From NCBI GenBank assembly GCA_002314445.1, contig DCFX01000057.1:1-64000 (forward strand): DNA of 64,000 bases, written 5' to 3'. The DNA is from Treponema sp. UBA1793. Its GTDB lineage: Bacteria > Spirochaetota > Spirochaetia > Treponematales > Treponemataceae. This document shows, piece by piece, positions 7,608 to 16,256 of this stretch. Each line of letters starts with the position of its first letter. Position 1 is the first letter of the stretch. The notes below the pieces were generated by a model. That model worked only from the letters and a program-made list of their open reading frames with translations. It was not told the DNA's origin and searched no databases. A program made the translations under genes and the position numbers.

Positions 7608-9617
7608 TTATTGCTGTAATTTTTTTAACATATCGGAGAGGATGTCGTGAGCCTGGTCCTCGGTCACGGCTGTCTGGGGCTGATGGTATTCGACGAGATT
7701 CGCCGGTATTTCATCAAGGAAACGCGACGGCTCGCTTTCTACGACAGCCTGCTGCCTTCTCCGTTTGCGGCAGGAGGAAATAAGCAGCTTGTTGCGTGCT
7801 CTTGTTATGGCCACGTAAAAAAGACGGCGCTCCTCTTCCACATCTCCGCCATTTTCTTCGACTGAACGGGCGTGGGGGATAAGGCCTTCTTCGGCTCCTG
7901 CAATGAATACGACGGGGAATTCGAGTCCTTTCGACGCGTGAATCGTCATGAGATTCACTTTGCCTTTATCGTTGCCGTCGTCCATATCATCGCGGCTTAA
8001 AAGCGTAATCCTGTTCAGATAATTAAAAAGGTTGGGGTCGTAGTTGTCGGGGTTGTTTTCCCATGTTTCTATCGACATGATGAGCGTTTCTATGTTTTTG
8101 AGTTTGAAACGCACGGCCTTTTCGTTTTTCTGGAATTCGCCGATGAGGTAATCCTTATAATTGATGTCTTCGACGAACTGTCGGACTTTATTTGCAAGTC
8201 CGCGTCCGCCGAGCAGTTTTGAACGGTTGTTTTCAATGATTCCGGAGAAATCTTCCAACGCTTCCTTTGATGACGCTGCAATTATTCCTGAAGGATCCTT
8301 AATAAGATACTGTATTGATTCCCAGAGCGTACAGACGTTCTGTTTTGCAATTTCGTTCATCACTTCAATCGTGCTGCGTCCTATGCCGCGCCGCGGTGTG
8401 TTTATGATGCGCAGAAGATTTACGTCGTCGTCGTGGTTTGCGATGACCCGCAGATAGCTGATGATGTCTTTTATTTCCATGCGTTCATAAAAGCTTGTAC
8501 CGCCGCTCATCGTATAGGGGATGTTCGATTCAAGCAGAGCTTCTTCTATGGTGCGGCTCTGGGAATTTGCCCGTATAAGTACACCGAAGTCGTCATATTT
8601 AAGTTTTTCTTCCATTGATATGCCCTGAATGCTTTCCGCAATAAAGCTTGCTTCATCCGTTTCGTTTTCGGGCATGAATATTTCAATCGGCTTGCCGTTT
8701 CCGTTTCCGCTCCACAGTTTTTTATCTTTTCGGTTCGTGTTGTGTGCAATGACGCCGTTTGCAGCTTCCAGAATTGTTTCTGTCGAACGGTAATTCTGTT
8801 CAAGCCTGATTTCCTGTACGTTCGGAAAATCTTTTTCGAACTGTACGATATTCTGATAGTCGGCGCCTCTCCAGCTGTAGATTGACTGATCATCGTCTCC
8901 GACGACAGCTACGTTGTCCTGTGCAAGCAGGTGCATCATTTCGTACTGCTGATGGCTCGTATCCTGAAATTCATCGACCATGATGTATTTATAGCGTTCT
9001 TTGTATTTTTCGAGTACATCTGGGCGTTCGTGAAAAAGTTTTATAGGCAGCACTATGAGGTCGTCGAAATCTACCGAATTGTACAGTTTGAGACCTTCCT
9101 GATATGCTTCGTATAAATTACGGTACATATCGTTTGCACTTTCCCAGTTCTTCCGTCCCGTTTTTATATTCGAGAACAAATTTCCGATTTTGTACACGTC
9201 AAGCGCGTCTGCAGTGAATTTCAATTCTCTGCCGCTCTCCTTTATGAGTGCATTCCTGTCGGTTTCGTCGTAAATTGAAAAATTTTCGCGGTAATCAAGT
9301 TTGTCTATGTCGGCACGCAGTACGCGTACTCCGAATGCGTGAAAAGTCGAAACGGTAAGATTCTGCAGCTTTTTGTTCGTAAGCTGCCTGACCCGCGTTT
9401 CCATTTCCTTTGCCGCTTTGTTTGTAAACGTGAGGGCTAATATCTGGCTCTGGGGAATACCAATGTCGAGCATATGGGCAATGCGGTACGTAATGACGCG
9501 CGTTTTGCCGCTTCCTGCTCCTGCGATGATGAGAATGGGTCCGTCTACAGTTGCAACAGCGCGGAATTGTTCGGGATTCAGTTCGTTTTTCAGCGTATTC
9601 AAATCTAAAGAAGACAT
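7608..9617 (-). CDS. UvrD/PcrA/Rep-family superfamily-1 DNA helicase
   Basis: A 669-residue ATP-dependent 3'-5' DNA helicase of repair and replication restart. Visible motifs in order: Q motif (LNPEQFRAV), Walker A GAGSGKT at 33-39, motif Ia (ALTFTNKAAKEM), motif II DEFQDT, motif III GDDDQSIYSWRGA, motif IV LEQNYRS, motif V TIHASKGLEF and motif VI VAITRAR. The length, close to Rep and shorter than UvrD (about 720), suggests a Rep-like protein without the UvrD C-terminal tail, but this cannot be settled by eye. A promoter (minus-strand TTGTAC-N17-TACAGT) ends nine bases before the ATG and there is no Shine-Dalgarno, so the transcript is nearly leaderless. The gene is divergent from hexokinase. 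Confidence 0.93.
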   Translation of the reverse strand: MSSLDLNTLKNELNPEQFRAVATVDGPILIIAGAGSGKTRVITYRIAHMLDIGIPQSQILALTFTNKAAKEMETRVRQLTNKKLQNLTVSTFHAFGVRVLRADIDKLDYRENFSIYDETDRNALIKESGRELKFTADALDVYKIGNLFSNIKTGRKNWESANDMYRNLYEAYQEGLKLYNSVDFDDLIVLPIKLFHERPDVLEKYKERYKYIMVDEFQDTSHQQYEMMHLLAQDNVAVVGDDDQSIYSWRGADYQNIVQFEKDFPNVQEIRLEQNYRSTETILEAANGVIAHNTNRKDKKLWSGNGNGKPIEIFMPENETDEASFIAESIQGISMEEKLKYDDFGVLIRANSQSRTIEEALLESNIPYTMSGGTSFYERMEIKDIISYLRVIANHDDDVNLLRIINTPRRGIGRSTIEVMNEIAKQNVCTLWESIQYLIKDPSGIIAASSKEALEDFSGIIENNRSKLLGGRGLANKVRQFVEDINYKDYLIGEFQKNEKAVRFKLKNIETLIMSIETWENNPDNYDPNLFNYLNRITLLSRDDMDDGNDKGKVNLMTIHASKGLEFPVVFIAGAEEGLIPHARSVEENGGDVEEERRLFYVAITRARNKLLISSCRKRRRQQAVVESEPSRFLDEIPANLVEYHQPQTAVTEDQAHDILSDMLKKLQQ

Positions 9618-9626
9618 CGGAGGGTA

Positions 9627-9655
9627 ACTGTATCATTCTATTGCAATTTGTACAA
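9627..9655 (-). promoter_or_regulatory. Promoter of the UvrD/Rep helicase gene
   Basis: On the minus strand TTGTAC (9655-9650) and TACAGT (9632-9627) are 17 bases apart. The expected start point is only two or three bases before the ATG at 9617, leaving almost no leader and no ribosome binding site. Confidence 0.6.
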
Positions 9656-9668
9656 TATTTGCTAAAAT
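9641..9668 (+). promoter_or_regulatory. hxk: Promoter of the hexokinase gene
   Basis: TTGCAA (9641-9646) and TAAAAT (9663-9668) are 16 bases apart and the -10 box has an extended TG (TGCTAAAAT). It overlaps the divergent helicase promoter, so the two genes may compete for polymerase. The leader carries AAAGGGG before ATG 9714. Confidence 0.5.
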
Positions 9669-9713
9669 AGAAACATCCGTTTTCTATTATATTTAACATA
9701 AAGGGGTATTTTT

Positions 9714-11012
9714 ATGAATCAGGCTGTCAGTGCGTTTCTTTCAAAACATAACTTTGTAAGGCATGTAGATATTGATACCGTTGCCGATGCAATTCTCCAC
9801 GATATGAACCGCGGGCTCAGGGGAGAAACGGCTGACGAGGATATGATACGTACATGGTCCAATCCTCCGGAAGCTCCTGCTGCCGGAAAAAGCGTCATCG
9901 TTATAGATGCCGGTGGAACTAATTTCCGTTCCTGCCTTGTCACTTTTGATGCACAGGGAAAGGCCGACATCAGTTTTATGGAAAAGACAAAAATGCCGGG
10001 AGTTGATAAAGAACTGCCGCGCAAGGAATTCTTTGATCAGATTGCGGAAAATCTTGAACATCTGAAAGACAAATCGGATTCTATCGGTTTCTGTTTTTCC
10101 TATCCCATGGAAATAACAGATGATGGAGACGGCATACTTATTGGTTTTTCAAAAGAAGTAAAGGCTCCTGAAGTTGTGGGCAGCCGCATCGGAAAATGCC
10201 TTAAAGACGCGCTTATAGAACACGGATGGAAAAAGCCGCGCCGCATAACGCTCATGAACGACACCGTCGCAGCCCTTCTTGCAGGTGCTGCATGTCCCGA
10301 TCCCGGAATGAAGTATTCATCATATATAGGACTCATTCTTGGCACCGGCCTTAACGCCGCCTACATCCAGCCTGCAATTCCGGGACTTAAAGATTTCCCG
10401 AAGCAGATTGTCGTATGCGAGTCGGGAAAATTCCGCAGTGTGAACCGTTCTGATTTTGACGTTGCCGTGGACAGCAGGACGGTAAAACCCGGTACATTCT
10501 ATATGGAAAAACTCTGCTCGGGGGCCTATCTCGGCCCGCAGTCGCTTGAAGTGCTTAAAACAGCCGCTGCAGACGGCCTTTTCAGCGAAAAATGCTGCAC
10601 AAGGATTGCAAAACTTGAATCAATGACACTCATTGAAGCTGATGCATTCCTGCACGGTCCCTACAACACCAGTTCCGTTCTTGGGGCTCTTATGGCGGAC
10701 GTGGGAACGGAAAACGATTATGACTGCATGTACCAGCTGCTTGATGCCGTTATGGAACGTTCTGCGCGTTATGCTGCATCCATTCTTACCTCTGCCGTGA
10801 TTCAGTCCGGAGAAGGGCATAACGCTTCAAAACCGGTGTGTATTCTTTGCAACGGCAGCACCTATTATAAGACCCACGGCGTGAACGAGCGCGTGCACGG
10901 TTACCTAGAAGCTGTGCTGACAAAGGAGCGCGGCCTTTACTGGGAAATTATTTCGCGCGAAAACGATATTACGCTTGGAGCCGCAATAGGCGGCCTGATT
11001 GAACGCAGGTAA
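9714..11012 (+). CDS. hxk: Hexokinase
   Basis: A 432-residue cytosolic sugar kinase that phosphorylates glucose with ATP, the entry to glycolysis in glucose-dependent treponemes. The phosphate-1 motif IDAGGTNFRS lies at 64-73, the sugar-binding/catalytic motif LMNDTVAAL has its catalytic aspartate at D183, and LGTGLNAAY forms the phosphate-2 region. The C-terminal part contains the CNGSTYYK adenosine region. Length and motifs match the eukaryote-like hexokinases of Treponema rather than bacterial ROK glucokinases. It has its own promoter and a good ribosome binding site (AAAGGGG); the next gene is a separately promoted flagellar operon. Confidence 0.9.
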   Translation: MNQAVSAFLSKHNFVRHVDIDTVADAILHDMNRGLRGETADEDMIRTWSNPPEAPAAGKSVIVIDAGGTNFRSCLVTFDAQGKADISFMEKTKMPGVDKELPRKEFFDQIAENLEHLKDKSDSIGFCFSYPMEITDDGDGILIGFSKEVKAPEVVGSRIGKCLKDALIEHGWKKPRRITLMNDTVAALLAGAACPDPGMKYSSYIGLILGTGLNAAYIQPAIPGLKDFPKQIVVCESGKFRSVNRSDFDVAVDSRTVKPGTFYMEKLCSGAYLGPQSLEVLKTAAADGLFSEKCCTRIAKLESMTLIEADAFLHGPYNTSSVLGALMADVGTENDYDCMYQLLDAVMERSARYAASILTSAVIQSGEGHNASKPVCILCNGSTYYKTHGVNERVHGYLEAVLTKERGLYWEIISRENDITLGAAIGGLIERR

Positions 11013-11032
11013 CATATCGGCGGCAGTACCGT

Positions 11033-11059
11033 TAATATCGGCAGACTTTCTGCCGATAG
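11033..11059 (+). promoter_or_regulatory. Sigma-28 (FliA)-type promoter of the flbB-flgE operon
   Basis: TAAT (11033-11036), 15 bases, then GCCGATAG (11052-11059) fits the FliA consensus TAAA-N15-GCCGATAA. The spacer plus -10 box also form a perfect 9-bp inverted repeat (ATCGGCAGA/TCTGCCGAT, 11037-11057) with no T-run, so it could instead, or also, be a weak hexokinase terminator. About 30 bases of leader follow to ATG 11096. Confidence 0.55.
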
Positions 11060-11095
11060 TTAAAAGACTGATTCTGTTATACGGGTGGTAAAGAT

Positions 11096-11725
11096 ATGGC
11101 CAGGGGAAAAAATGCCGGAAAATCGATTGTCCTCTTGTTTCTCATCATAATTCTCGCTTTGGGCGGCCTGTTGTGGTTCGACTATCTTGGAATTATCCAT
11201 GCAAAGTCAGTCTTTGCTCCGCTGTATAAGGTGCTTGGAATGAAACCCCAGACCTCGTCCACAGCAGTAACGGTAAAACCGCTTAACAGCGATATTGACC
11301 AGGACCGCATAGACAAACAGCGTGAAGCGCTCCAGTTGTATAAAGAAGAACTTGACAAACGCGACACAGATCTTTCTGCTTCCGAAAAACGGAACGAGCA
11401 GATTGCGACAGAACTTGCAGAACGTGAAAAAACTCAGGAAGATCGAGAAAAAACATTCAACAATACGGTAAAAAAGTACGATGATAAAGAGGTAAACATT
11501 GAACAGATCGCAGCAAATCTGAACGGTATGCAACCGAAAGCAGCTGTCAACATTCTGCTTGCAATGGACGACCAGATGGTAATAGATGTCCTGCGCAAAG
11601 TAGAGGAAATAGCGGCAGCAAATGGTACTTCCTCCCTGGGATCGTACTGGCTTTCGCTTATGCCTGCAGAGCGGGCTGCAGAAATTCAGCGTAAGATGGT
11701 GAATAAACCGGAAACGCTTCAATAA
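11096..11725 (+). CDS. flbB: Flagellar protein FlbB (MotE-like collar protein)
   Basis: A 209-residue inner-membrane protein: short basic N-terminus, one membrane segment at about 10-28, a charged coiled coil (roughly 75-130) and a C-terminal MgtE_N/MotE-like helical domain (AANLNGMQPKAAVNIL onward). In spirochaetes FlbB builds the base of the periplasmic collar around the motor and recruits stators. Gene order flbB-fliK-flgD-flgE matches the central part of the large spirochaete flagellar operon, although here the upstream fliF-fliJ genes are absent and hexokinase lies upstream. Terminal residues are variable. Confidence 0.85.
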   Translation: MARGKNAGKSIVLLFLIIILALGGLLWFDYLGIIHAKSVFAPLYKVLGMKPQTSSTAVTVKPLNSDIDQDRIDKQREALQLYKEELDKRDTDLSASEKRNEQIATELAEREKTQEDREKTFNNTVKKYDDKEVNIEQIAANLNGMQPKAAVNILLAMDDQMVIDVLRKVEEIAAANGTSSLGSYWLSLMPAERAAEIQRKMVNKPETLQ

Positions 11726-11773
11726 TTCTGCTGCCGGACGGTCTTCCTGTTTACAAAAATTGGAGGAACGTTT

Positions 11774-13144
11774 ATGCAGGCAATAACTGTAGCAGTACCG
11801 CAGCAAGTAGAACCTCTTGGAAAAATCAATGCAATTGCGCCTCGAAAAATCTCAGGTTCTCAAGGTGATGAGACAAAACAGACTTCGTTTGCAGAGCGTG
11901 TTGACCAGGCTAAAAAAGAACAGACAGATGGCAGCATTGCGGATGATGCCGGCAGAATAAGTAAGGCAAAGACAGCTGTTCCTGCCGCAAAAGATGCAAA
12001 AAAAAGCAGCGTGCCGGATGAAGCAAATGCAGCCGAAAAGGCAGTAGTCAGAAAAAATCCTGTAGAAAAAAACGACAAATCTGCAAAGTCTCTGCGTACG
12101 GAACCCGCAGAAGAAAAGAATACCGGGACAAAAAAGGAAACTGTAAAGCAGAAAAAATCAACCGTAAAGGATGTCAGCAGAGAGCAGAAAGATGATTACT
12201 CGAAGGAACTTGCATATCTGCAGGGAACGCCGCAAAAAAATACGGATCAGTTTGACGCAATTATTGAGCAGGCCGAAGAATATAAAAATACTGATACTGA
12301 AAAAACTAAAATAGGACTGGCTAAAGCCCAGCGTTTGTCTGTAGAATCTCCTGCACAGTTTCTTACTGAACAGACTGCTGCCAGTCAGAAAAATAAAACC
12401 AAAGTTCCGGAAGAGACGTCAGCTTCGTTAAAAGGTAAGGAAGAGAAACTTTCCCAGAAGAAAAAGTTTGCACTCGATAAAGACGGAAAAATTATCGTCA
12501 CAGATCTTAGAACCGATACGATTGACAATGAAACAGCAAAAAGCAGCAAAGATACTCACGGAAAAACCGTTCAGGCTGTAAAAACAGACGGAAACAGCAG
12601 TGTTCAAATGACGATGAATTTCAGCGATCAGGTGCAGCAGAATATCCTTTCTTCAAGCAACCAGAGCGCATCTGCTGCAAGTTCCAATTTTCAGGCAATG
12701 CTGACGAATCAGATTCAGCAGAATGCGCAGGAATTTGTAAAAGCAGGTTCACTAGTCCTTAAAGACAATAATATCGGGACTATAAAACTTGTTCTTCATC
12801 CGGAATCACTCGGAAATGTAAAGATAAGTCTCCAGCTTTCCGATAAAGTAATAAGCGGGCAGATTACAGTTGCTTCTCAGGATGCATACAACGCGTTCAA
12901 AGACAGCGCAGACAGTCTGAAGCAGGCGTTTATCCAGAACGGATTTGAAACATCGGGATTTACAGTGTCGTATTCCGGAGCAAACGCGGGCGGCGGCAGT
13001 TATACCGACAGCCAGAACCAGGAAAACAATTATACGCCGGCCCATGCATCGGACAGTTATGACAATGCACAGTTTGCCGATGCAATTCCTGCGGTGGGAG
13101 GCTCGTATATTACGGCCAGCCATTCGCTTAATATTGTGGCATAA
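11774..13144 (+). CDS. fliK: Flagellar hook-length control protein FliK
   Basis: A 456-residue protein with a long Lys/Glu/Ala/Ser-rich, probably disordered N-terminal ruler region (about 1-280) and a compact C-terminal Flg_hook domain (about 315-405) with the typical motif LVLHPESLGNVKISL. FliK measures the hook and switches the export apparatus from rod/hook to filament substrates. The gene was first described as flbC in Borrelia. It lies between flbB (48 bases upstream) and flgD (26 bases downstream), with GGAGG before ATG 11774. The N-terminal half shows the low conservation usual for the family. Confidence 0.88.
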   Translation: MQAITVAVPQQVEPLGKINAIAPRKISGSQGDETKQTSFAERVDQAKKEQTDGSIADDAGRISKAKTAVPAAKDAKKSSVPDEANAAEKAVVRKNPVEKNDKSAKSLRTEPAEEKNTGTKKETVKQKKSTVKDVSREQKDDYSKELAYLQGTPQKNTDQFDAIIEQAEEYKNTDTEKTKIGLAKAQRLSVESPAQFLTEQTAASQKNKTKVPEETSASLKGKEEKLSQKKKFALDKDGKIIVTDLRTDTIDNETAKSSKDTHGKTVQAVKTDGNSSVQMTMNFSDQVQQNILSSSNQSASAASSNFQAMLTNQIQQNAQEFVKAGSLVLKDNNIGTIKLVLHPESLGNVKISLQLSDKVISGQITVASQDAYNAFKDSADSLKQAFIQNGFETSGFTVSYSGANAGGGSYTDSQNQENNYTPAHASDSYDNAQFADAIPAVGGSYITASHSLNIVA

Positions 13145-13170
13145 AGAGTCGAAAAAAATAGAGGTAGACG

Positions 13171-13614
13171 ATGGACGGAATTAACACCACCATGAGTACA
13201 GCCGATAAGTTCACAGTTGACAATGAAGTTAACGGCTTTAACAAAAAACTTGCAGTAAACGGACGTACGACAAGTCAGGCATTGGGCAAGGATGATTTTC
13301 TCAAGCTATTGCTGACGCAGCTGTCGAATCAGGATCCGACAAGCCCGATGGAGAACACTGAATTCATTGCACAGATGGCTCAGTTTTCATCACTCGAGCA
13401 GATGACGAACATGAACAGCGAGTTTACGAAAATGGCGACAATGTTCAAGACATCCGAAGCTTCTTCAGTAATAGGTAAGACTGTCGAACTCAGTATCGGC
13501 GATACGACAACGAAAGGTGTCGTTGATGCTGCAACACGGGAAGATAATCCCCGCGTGCTTGTGGGCGGCAGATATTACTCGATGGATCAGATCAGTTCAA
13601 TTTACGGTAACTAA
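13171..13614 (+). CDS. flgD: Flagellar hook capping protein FlgD
   Basis: A 147-residue hook cap that scaffolds FlgE assembly and is later discarded. The conserved N-terminal FlgD block is clear: LGKDDFLKLLLTQLSNQDPT, then MENTEFIAQMAQFSSLEQM. The protein is short, as in other spirochaetes, and lacks the extended Tudor/Ig-like C-terminal domain of enterobacterial FlgD (about 230 residues). It is preceded by GAGGTAG and followed 14 bases later by flgE. Confidence 0.92.
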   Translation: MDGINTTMSTADKFTVDNEVNGFNKKLAVNGRTTSQALGKDDFLKLLLTQLSNQDPTSPMENTEFIAQMAQFSSLEQMTNMNSEFTKMATMFKTSEASSVIGKTVELSIGDTTTKGVVDAATREDNPRVLVGGRYYSMDQISSIYGN

Positions 13615-13628
13615 ATGAGGGTAGCTAT

Positions 13629-15020
13629 ATGATGAGATCACTTTATTCCGGCGTTTCCGGATTACAGAATCACCAGACACGCATGGACGTAATAGGCAAT
13701 AACATTTCCAATGTTAACACAGTCGGATTTAAACGCGGACGTGTCAATTTTCAGGATATGATTTCACAGCAGCTTTCCGGCGCGGCACGTCCGACTGAGG
13801 AAATCGGCGGTGTAAACCCGAAGGAAGTGGGACTTGGCATGACAGTCGCCTCCATCGACAATATCTTTACGCAGGGAAACCTCCAGACAACAGGAGTTTC
13901 GACTGATGTCGCAATTCAGGGAAACGGTTTCTTTATTTTGAAAGACGGAGACCAGACATATTACACCCGGAACGGTGATTTCAGCCTTGACAGAAACGGT
14001 ACGTTTGTTAATCCTGCAAACGGTATGCGCGTTCAGGGCTGGATGGCTCAGAATGTAAACGGCGAGCAGATTGTTACGACGGCCGCGACACCTGGCGATA
14101 TAACAATTCCTGTAGGCTCTAAAGATCCTGCAAAAGCAACGCAGAACGTAAAGTTCCGCTGCAACCTGAACAAAAATACGCCGGAAATAGGAGCAAATCC
14201 GAACGCCGACGAAGTTGTGAAGGGAACCTGGGAAACGGAACAGGAGATATACGACAGCTTCGGCAATAAACATATGCTCAATGTTTCTTTCCGCCGCGTC
14301 GCGGGAACGCCCAATGAATGGCAGGCTACGGTACAGGTCGATCCTGAAAATACGGCCTATACGCAGACCAGAGTCGGACTGAACACAACTGACGGCACGC
14401 AAAATACATTTCTTGTTACATTCGACAATATGGGGACGCTTCGTTCTGTTACCGATACTGCCGGCATAGTAAAAAACGACAACGGTCATATAATTCTGCA
14501 GACTTCCTATACGGTTCCCGAAGCAAACAACGATGCAAACGGAAATCCGTACCGACAGGCGTTTAATATTGATCTTGGTACTATAGGAAGCATGAATGAT
14601 ACTGTAACACAGGATGCGTCAAAAAGCACGACAAAAGCATTCGATCAGGATGGATATGCTCTCGGATATCTTGATAATTTCAAAATTGATTCAAGCGGAA
14701 TGATTACAGGCGTATACAGCAACGGATCGGTTCGTACTATAGGGCAGATAGCTCTGGCTTCTTTTACAAACGACCGCGGCCTTGAAAAAGCCGGCGAAAA
14801 TACATACGTTGAATCGAATAACAGCGGACAGGCGAACGTCGGTGAAAGCGGTATTGCGGGAAAGGGAAAGATTCTTGCCGGCGCACTCGAAATGTCGAAC
14901 GTCGATCTTTCAGAGCAGCTTACCGACATGATTGTTACGCAGCGCGGTTTCCAGTCGAACGCTAAGACAATACAGACGGCGGATACGCTGCTTGAAACTG
15001 TTCTCAGCTTGAAGCGGTAA
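13629..15020 (+). CDS. flgE: Flagellar hook protein FlgE
   Basis: A 463-residue protein that polymerises into the periplasmic flagellar hook. The N-terminal D0 helix (SLYSGVSGLQNHQTRMDVIGN, split by conserved NNISNVNT) and C-terminal DUF1078 region (LTDMIVTQRGFQSNAKTIQT) are typical. K165 (codon 14121) and C178 (codon 14160) with N179 occupy exactly the numbered positions that form the self-catalysed lysinoalanine cross-link between FlgE subunits in T. denticola, supporting the start at the first of two ATGs. The operon ends here with strong hairpins; flbD and motAB, which usually follow in spirochaetes, are absent. Confidence 0.96.
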   Translation: MMRSLYSGVSGLQNHQTRMDVIGNNISNVNTVGFKRGRVNFQDMISQQLSGAARPTEEIGGVNPKEVGLGMTVASIDNIFTQGNLQTTGVSTDVAIQGNGFFILKDGDQTYYTRNGDFSLDRNGTFVNPANGMRVQGWMAQNVNGEQIVTTAATPGDITIPVGSKDPAKATQNVKFRCNLNKNTPEIGANPNADEVVKGTWETEQEIYDSFGNKHMLNVSFRRVAGTPNEWQATVQVDPENTAYTQTRVGLNTTDGTQNTFLVTFDNMGTLRSVTDTAGIVKNDNGHIILQTSYTVPEANNDANGNPYRQAFNIDLGTIGSMNDTVTQDASKSTTKAFDQDGYALGYLDNFKIDSSGMITGVYSNGSVRTIGQIALASFTNDRGLEKAGENTYVESNNSGQANVGESGIAGKGKILAGALEMSNVDLSEQLTDMIVTQRGFQSNAKTIQTADTLLETVLSLKR

Positions 15021-15026
15021 TTAGAC

Positions 15027-15093
15027 ACTGAGGTCTCTTTGAAGTCTCAGTAAAAAAAGGCGTGCTTTTCAATAATGAAAGCACGCCTTTTTT
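15027..15093. terminator. Double hairpin terminator after flgE
   Basis: A 6-bp stem (ACTGAG 15027-15032 with CTCAGT 15046-15051) is followed by a long stem in which AAAAAAAGGCGTGCTTTTC (15052-15070) pairs with GAAAGCACGCCTTTTTT (15077-15093) with one bulge. The A and T tracts make it usable in both directions, between convergent flgE and the minus-strand membrane protein gene. Confidence 0.9.
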
Positions 15094-15110
15094 ATGCATT
15101 AAAAAAATAA

Positions 15111-16118
15111 TTACATTCTGAAACAGGAATTGAGCGAAGCTGACCAGAGATTGTTTCTCGGATTCCAGCACGCATTGAGCGTGAACTGGGAGAATGGTGC
15201 ATTGAATCCGAGTCCTGCATAAATCTGCGGCTGCAGATTTGCAAAATCAAACCCGTTCGTAGCGTACGACTTTGAACTGCTGCCTTGAGCAATCGGCGTT
15301 GAATCACCTTCAATTTCGGATATATATGAAAAGCTGTATCCGCTTGTTGAAGAAGTAAGGACTGCCCGGACTCCGGCATAGGGAACCAGGAAAAGGAATT
15401 TCTTTGATACCTGCAGCTGTGCATATAGTGTATTTGTAGTGACATAAACTGATGTTGCTGATGAACCTGTGATGGTACCGGTATACGAATTATAAGATCC
15501 TTCATAACTCTTTGAAAGATTGAATCCCAGTGACTGCCGTGAAAAAATGTAACCTGCGCCGAGGGAAATTTTCGGAAGAAGGACGTTGCCTTCATACAGC
15601 GCGTAGCGCACATCAGTACCGAAAGACAGATAATCGATGCTTCCTGTAAAATCCGAATAGATAAGTTTATCCAGATATGCATATGAGCCGAATATACCGA
15701 TGTCGAAGGGAAGTATAAACCCTCCAATGCGCGCATTGACGGAATACACAGGCATGACGAATCTGTCCGGAATGGAAAATAATGTCGGCAGTGTAATGTT
15801 GAAAGCATCTGATGCTGCGGTAACTCCCGACTGCATTGTTGAAGTGATGTCGTTGATAGCTCCTGAAAGCTGGCTCGTGTCCATAAGCGTTCCGGAAAGT
15901 GAAAGGCCAAGTCCGAAGTGAGGGGGAACAGACGGTATGAATTTCCCTATGTATGCATCGGGCCATACAGAAAGCTGCGTTGTGTTTTCAGGAATAACTT
16001 CCGTCAGATTTGTCGTAAAATCATCAAGATATGATGAAATTGTTGCATCGTCTGAAAAGGCCGGTATTACTGCTGCAAATGCAAGGGAAAGTGCACATAT
16101 TAGTCGTGTTTTATTCAT
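15111..16118 (-). CDS. Secreted outer-membrane protein, beta-barrel-like
   Basis: A 335-residue protein with a signal peptide (CALSLAFAAVIPAFS, cleavage before DDATIS) and a long series of amphipathic strands with Gly/Ser/Tyr-rich turns (SFGTDVRYALYE, KISLGAGYIF, QVSKKFLFLVPYAGV), ending in an aromatic-containing C-terminus (FRM). This is the look of spirochaete outer-membrane barrel proteins, but I cannot name the family. A promoter and GGAGG ribosome binding site precede it; it is transcribed alone and ends at the terminator shared with flgE. Surface exposure is likely but unproved. Confidence 0.65.
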   Translation of the reverse strand: MNKTRLICALSLAFAAVIPAFSDDATISSYLDDFTTNLTEVIPENTTQLSVWPDAYIGKFIPSVPPHFGLGLSLSGTLMDTSQLSGAINDITSTMQSGVTAASDAFNITLPTLFSIPDRFVMPVYSVNARIGGFILPFDIGIFGSYAYLDKLIYSDFTGSIDYLSFGTDVRYALYEGNVLLPKISLGAGYIFSRQSLGFNLSKSYEGSYNSYTGTITGSSATSVYVTTNTLYAQLQVSKKFLFLVPYAGVRAVLTSSTSGYSFSYISEIEGDSTPIAQGSSSKSYATNGFDFANLQPQIYAGLGFNAPFSQFTLNACWNPRNNLWSASLNSCFRM

Positions 16119-16157
16119 TATCTACCTCCACTGAATTCCACGTAGTATCCGATAATA

Positions 16158-16186
16158 ATTGTACCGTATTGAGAATGTAAAAACAA
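16158..16186 (-). promoter_or_regulatory. Promoter of the outer-membrane protein gene
   Basis: On the minus strand TTGTTT (16186-16181), 17 bases, TACAAT (16163-16158). The leader then contains TGGAGGTAG just before the ATG at 16118. Confidence 0.65.
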
Positions 16187-16216
16187 GAAAATTGCCATAA
16201 AATCGTATCGGGCATA

Positions 16217-16245
16217 TTGACACAAAATAACCAAGAGTATATAGT
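16217..16245 (+). promoter_or_regulatory. Promoter of tRNA-Phe
   Basis: A near-consensus sigma-70 promoter: TTGACA (16217-16222), 17-base spacer, TATAGT (16240-16245). The tRNA begins 12 bases after the -10 box. Confidence 0.85.
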
Positions 16246-16256
16246 AATCATCACAC

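Noticed and set aside
13764..14489. 241-codon minus-strand open frame
   Set aside because: Antisense to flgE; a codon-bias shadow without signal, motif or promoter.
15092..15910. 272-codon minus-strand open frame
   Set aside because: Same strand but different frame from the outer-membrane protein; lacks a start signal and reads as a Ser/His/Arg-rich shadow.
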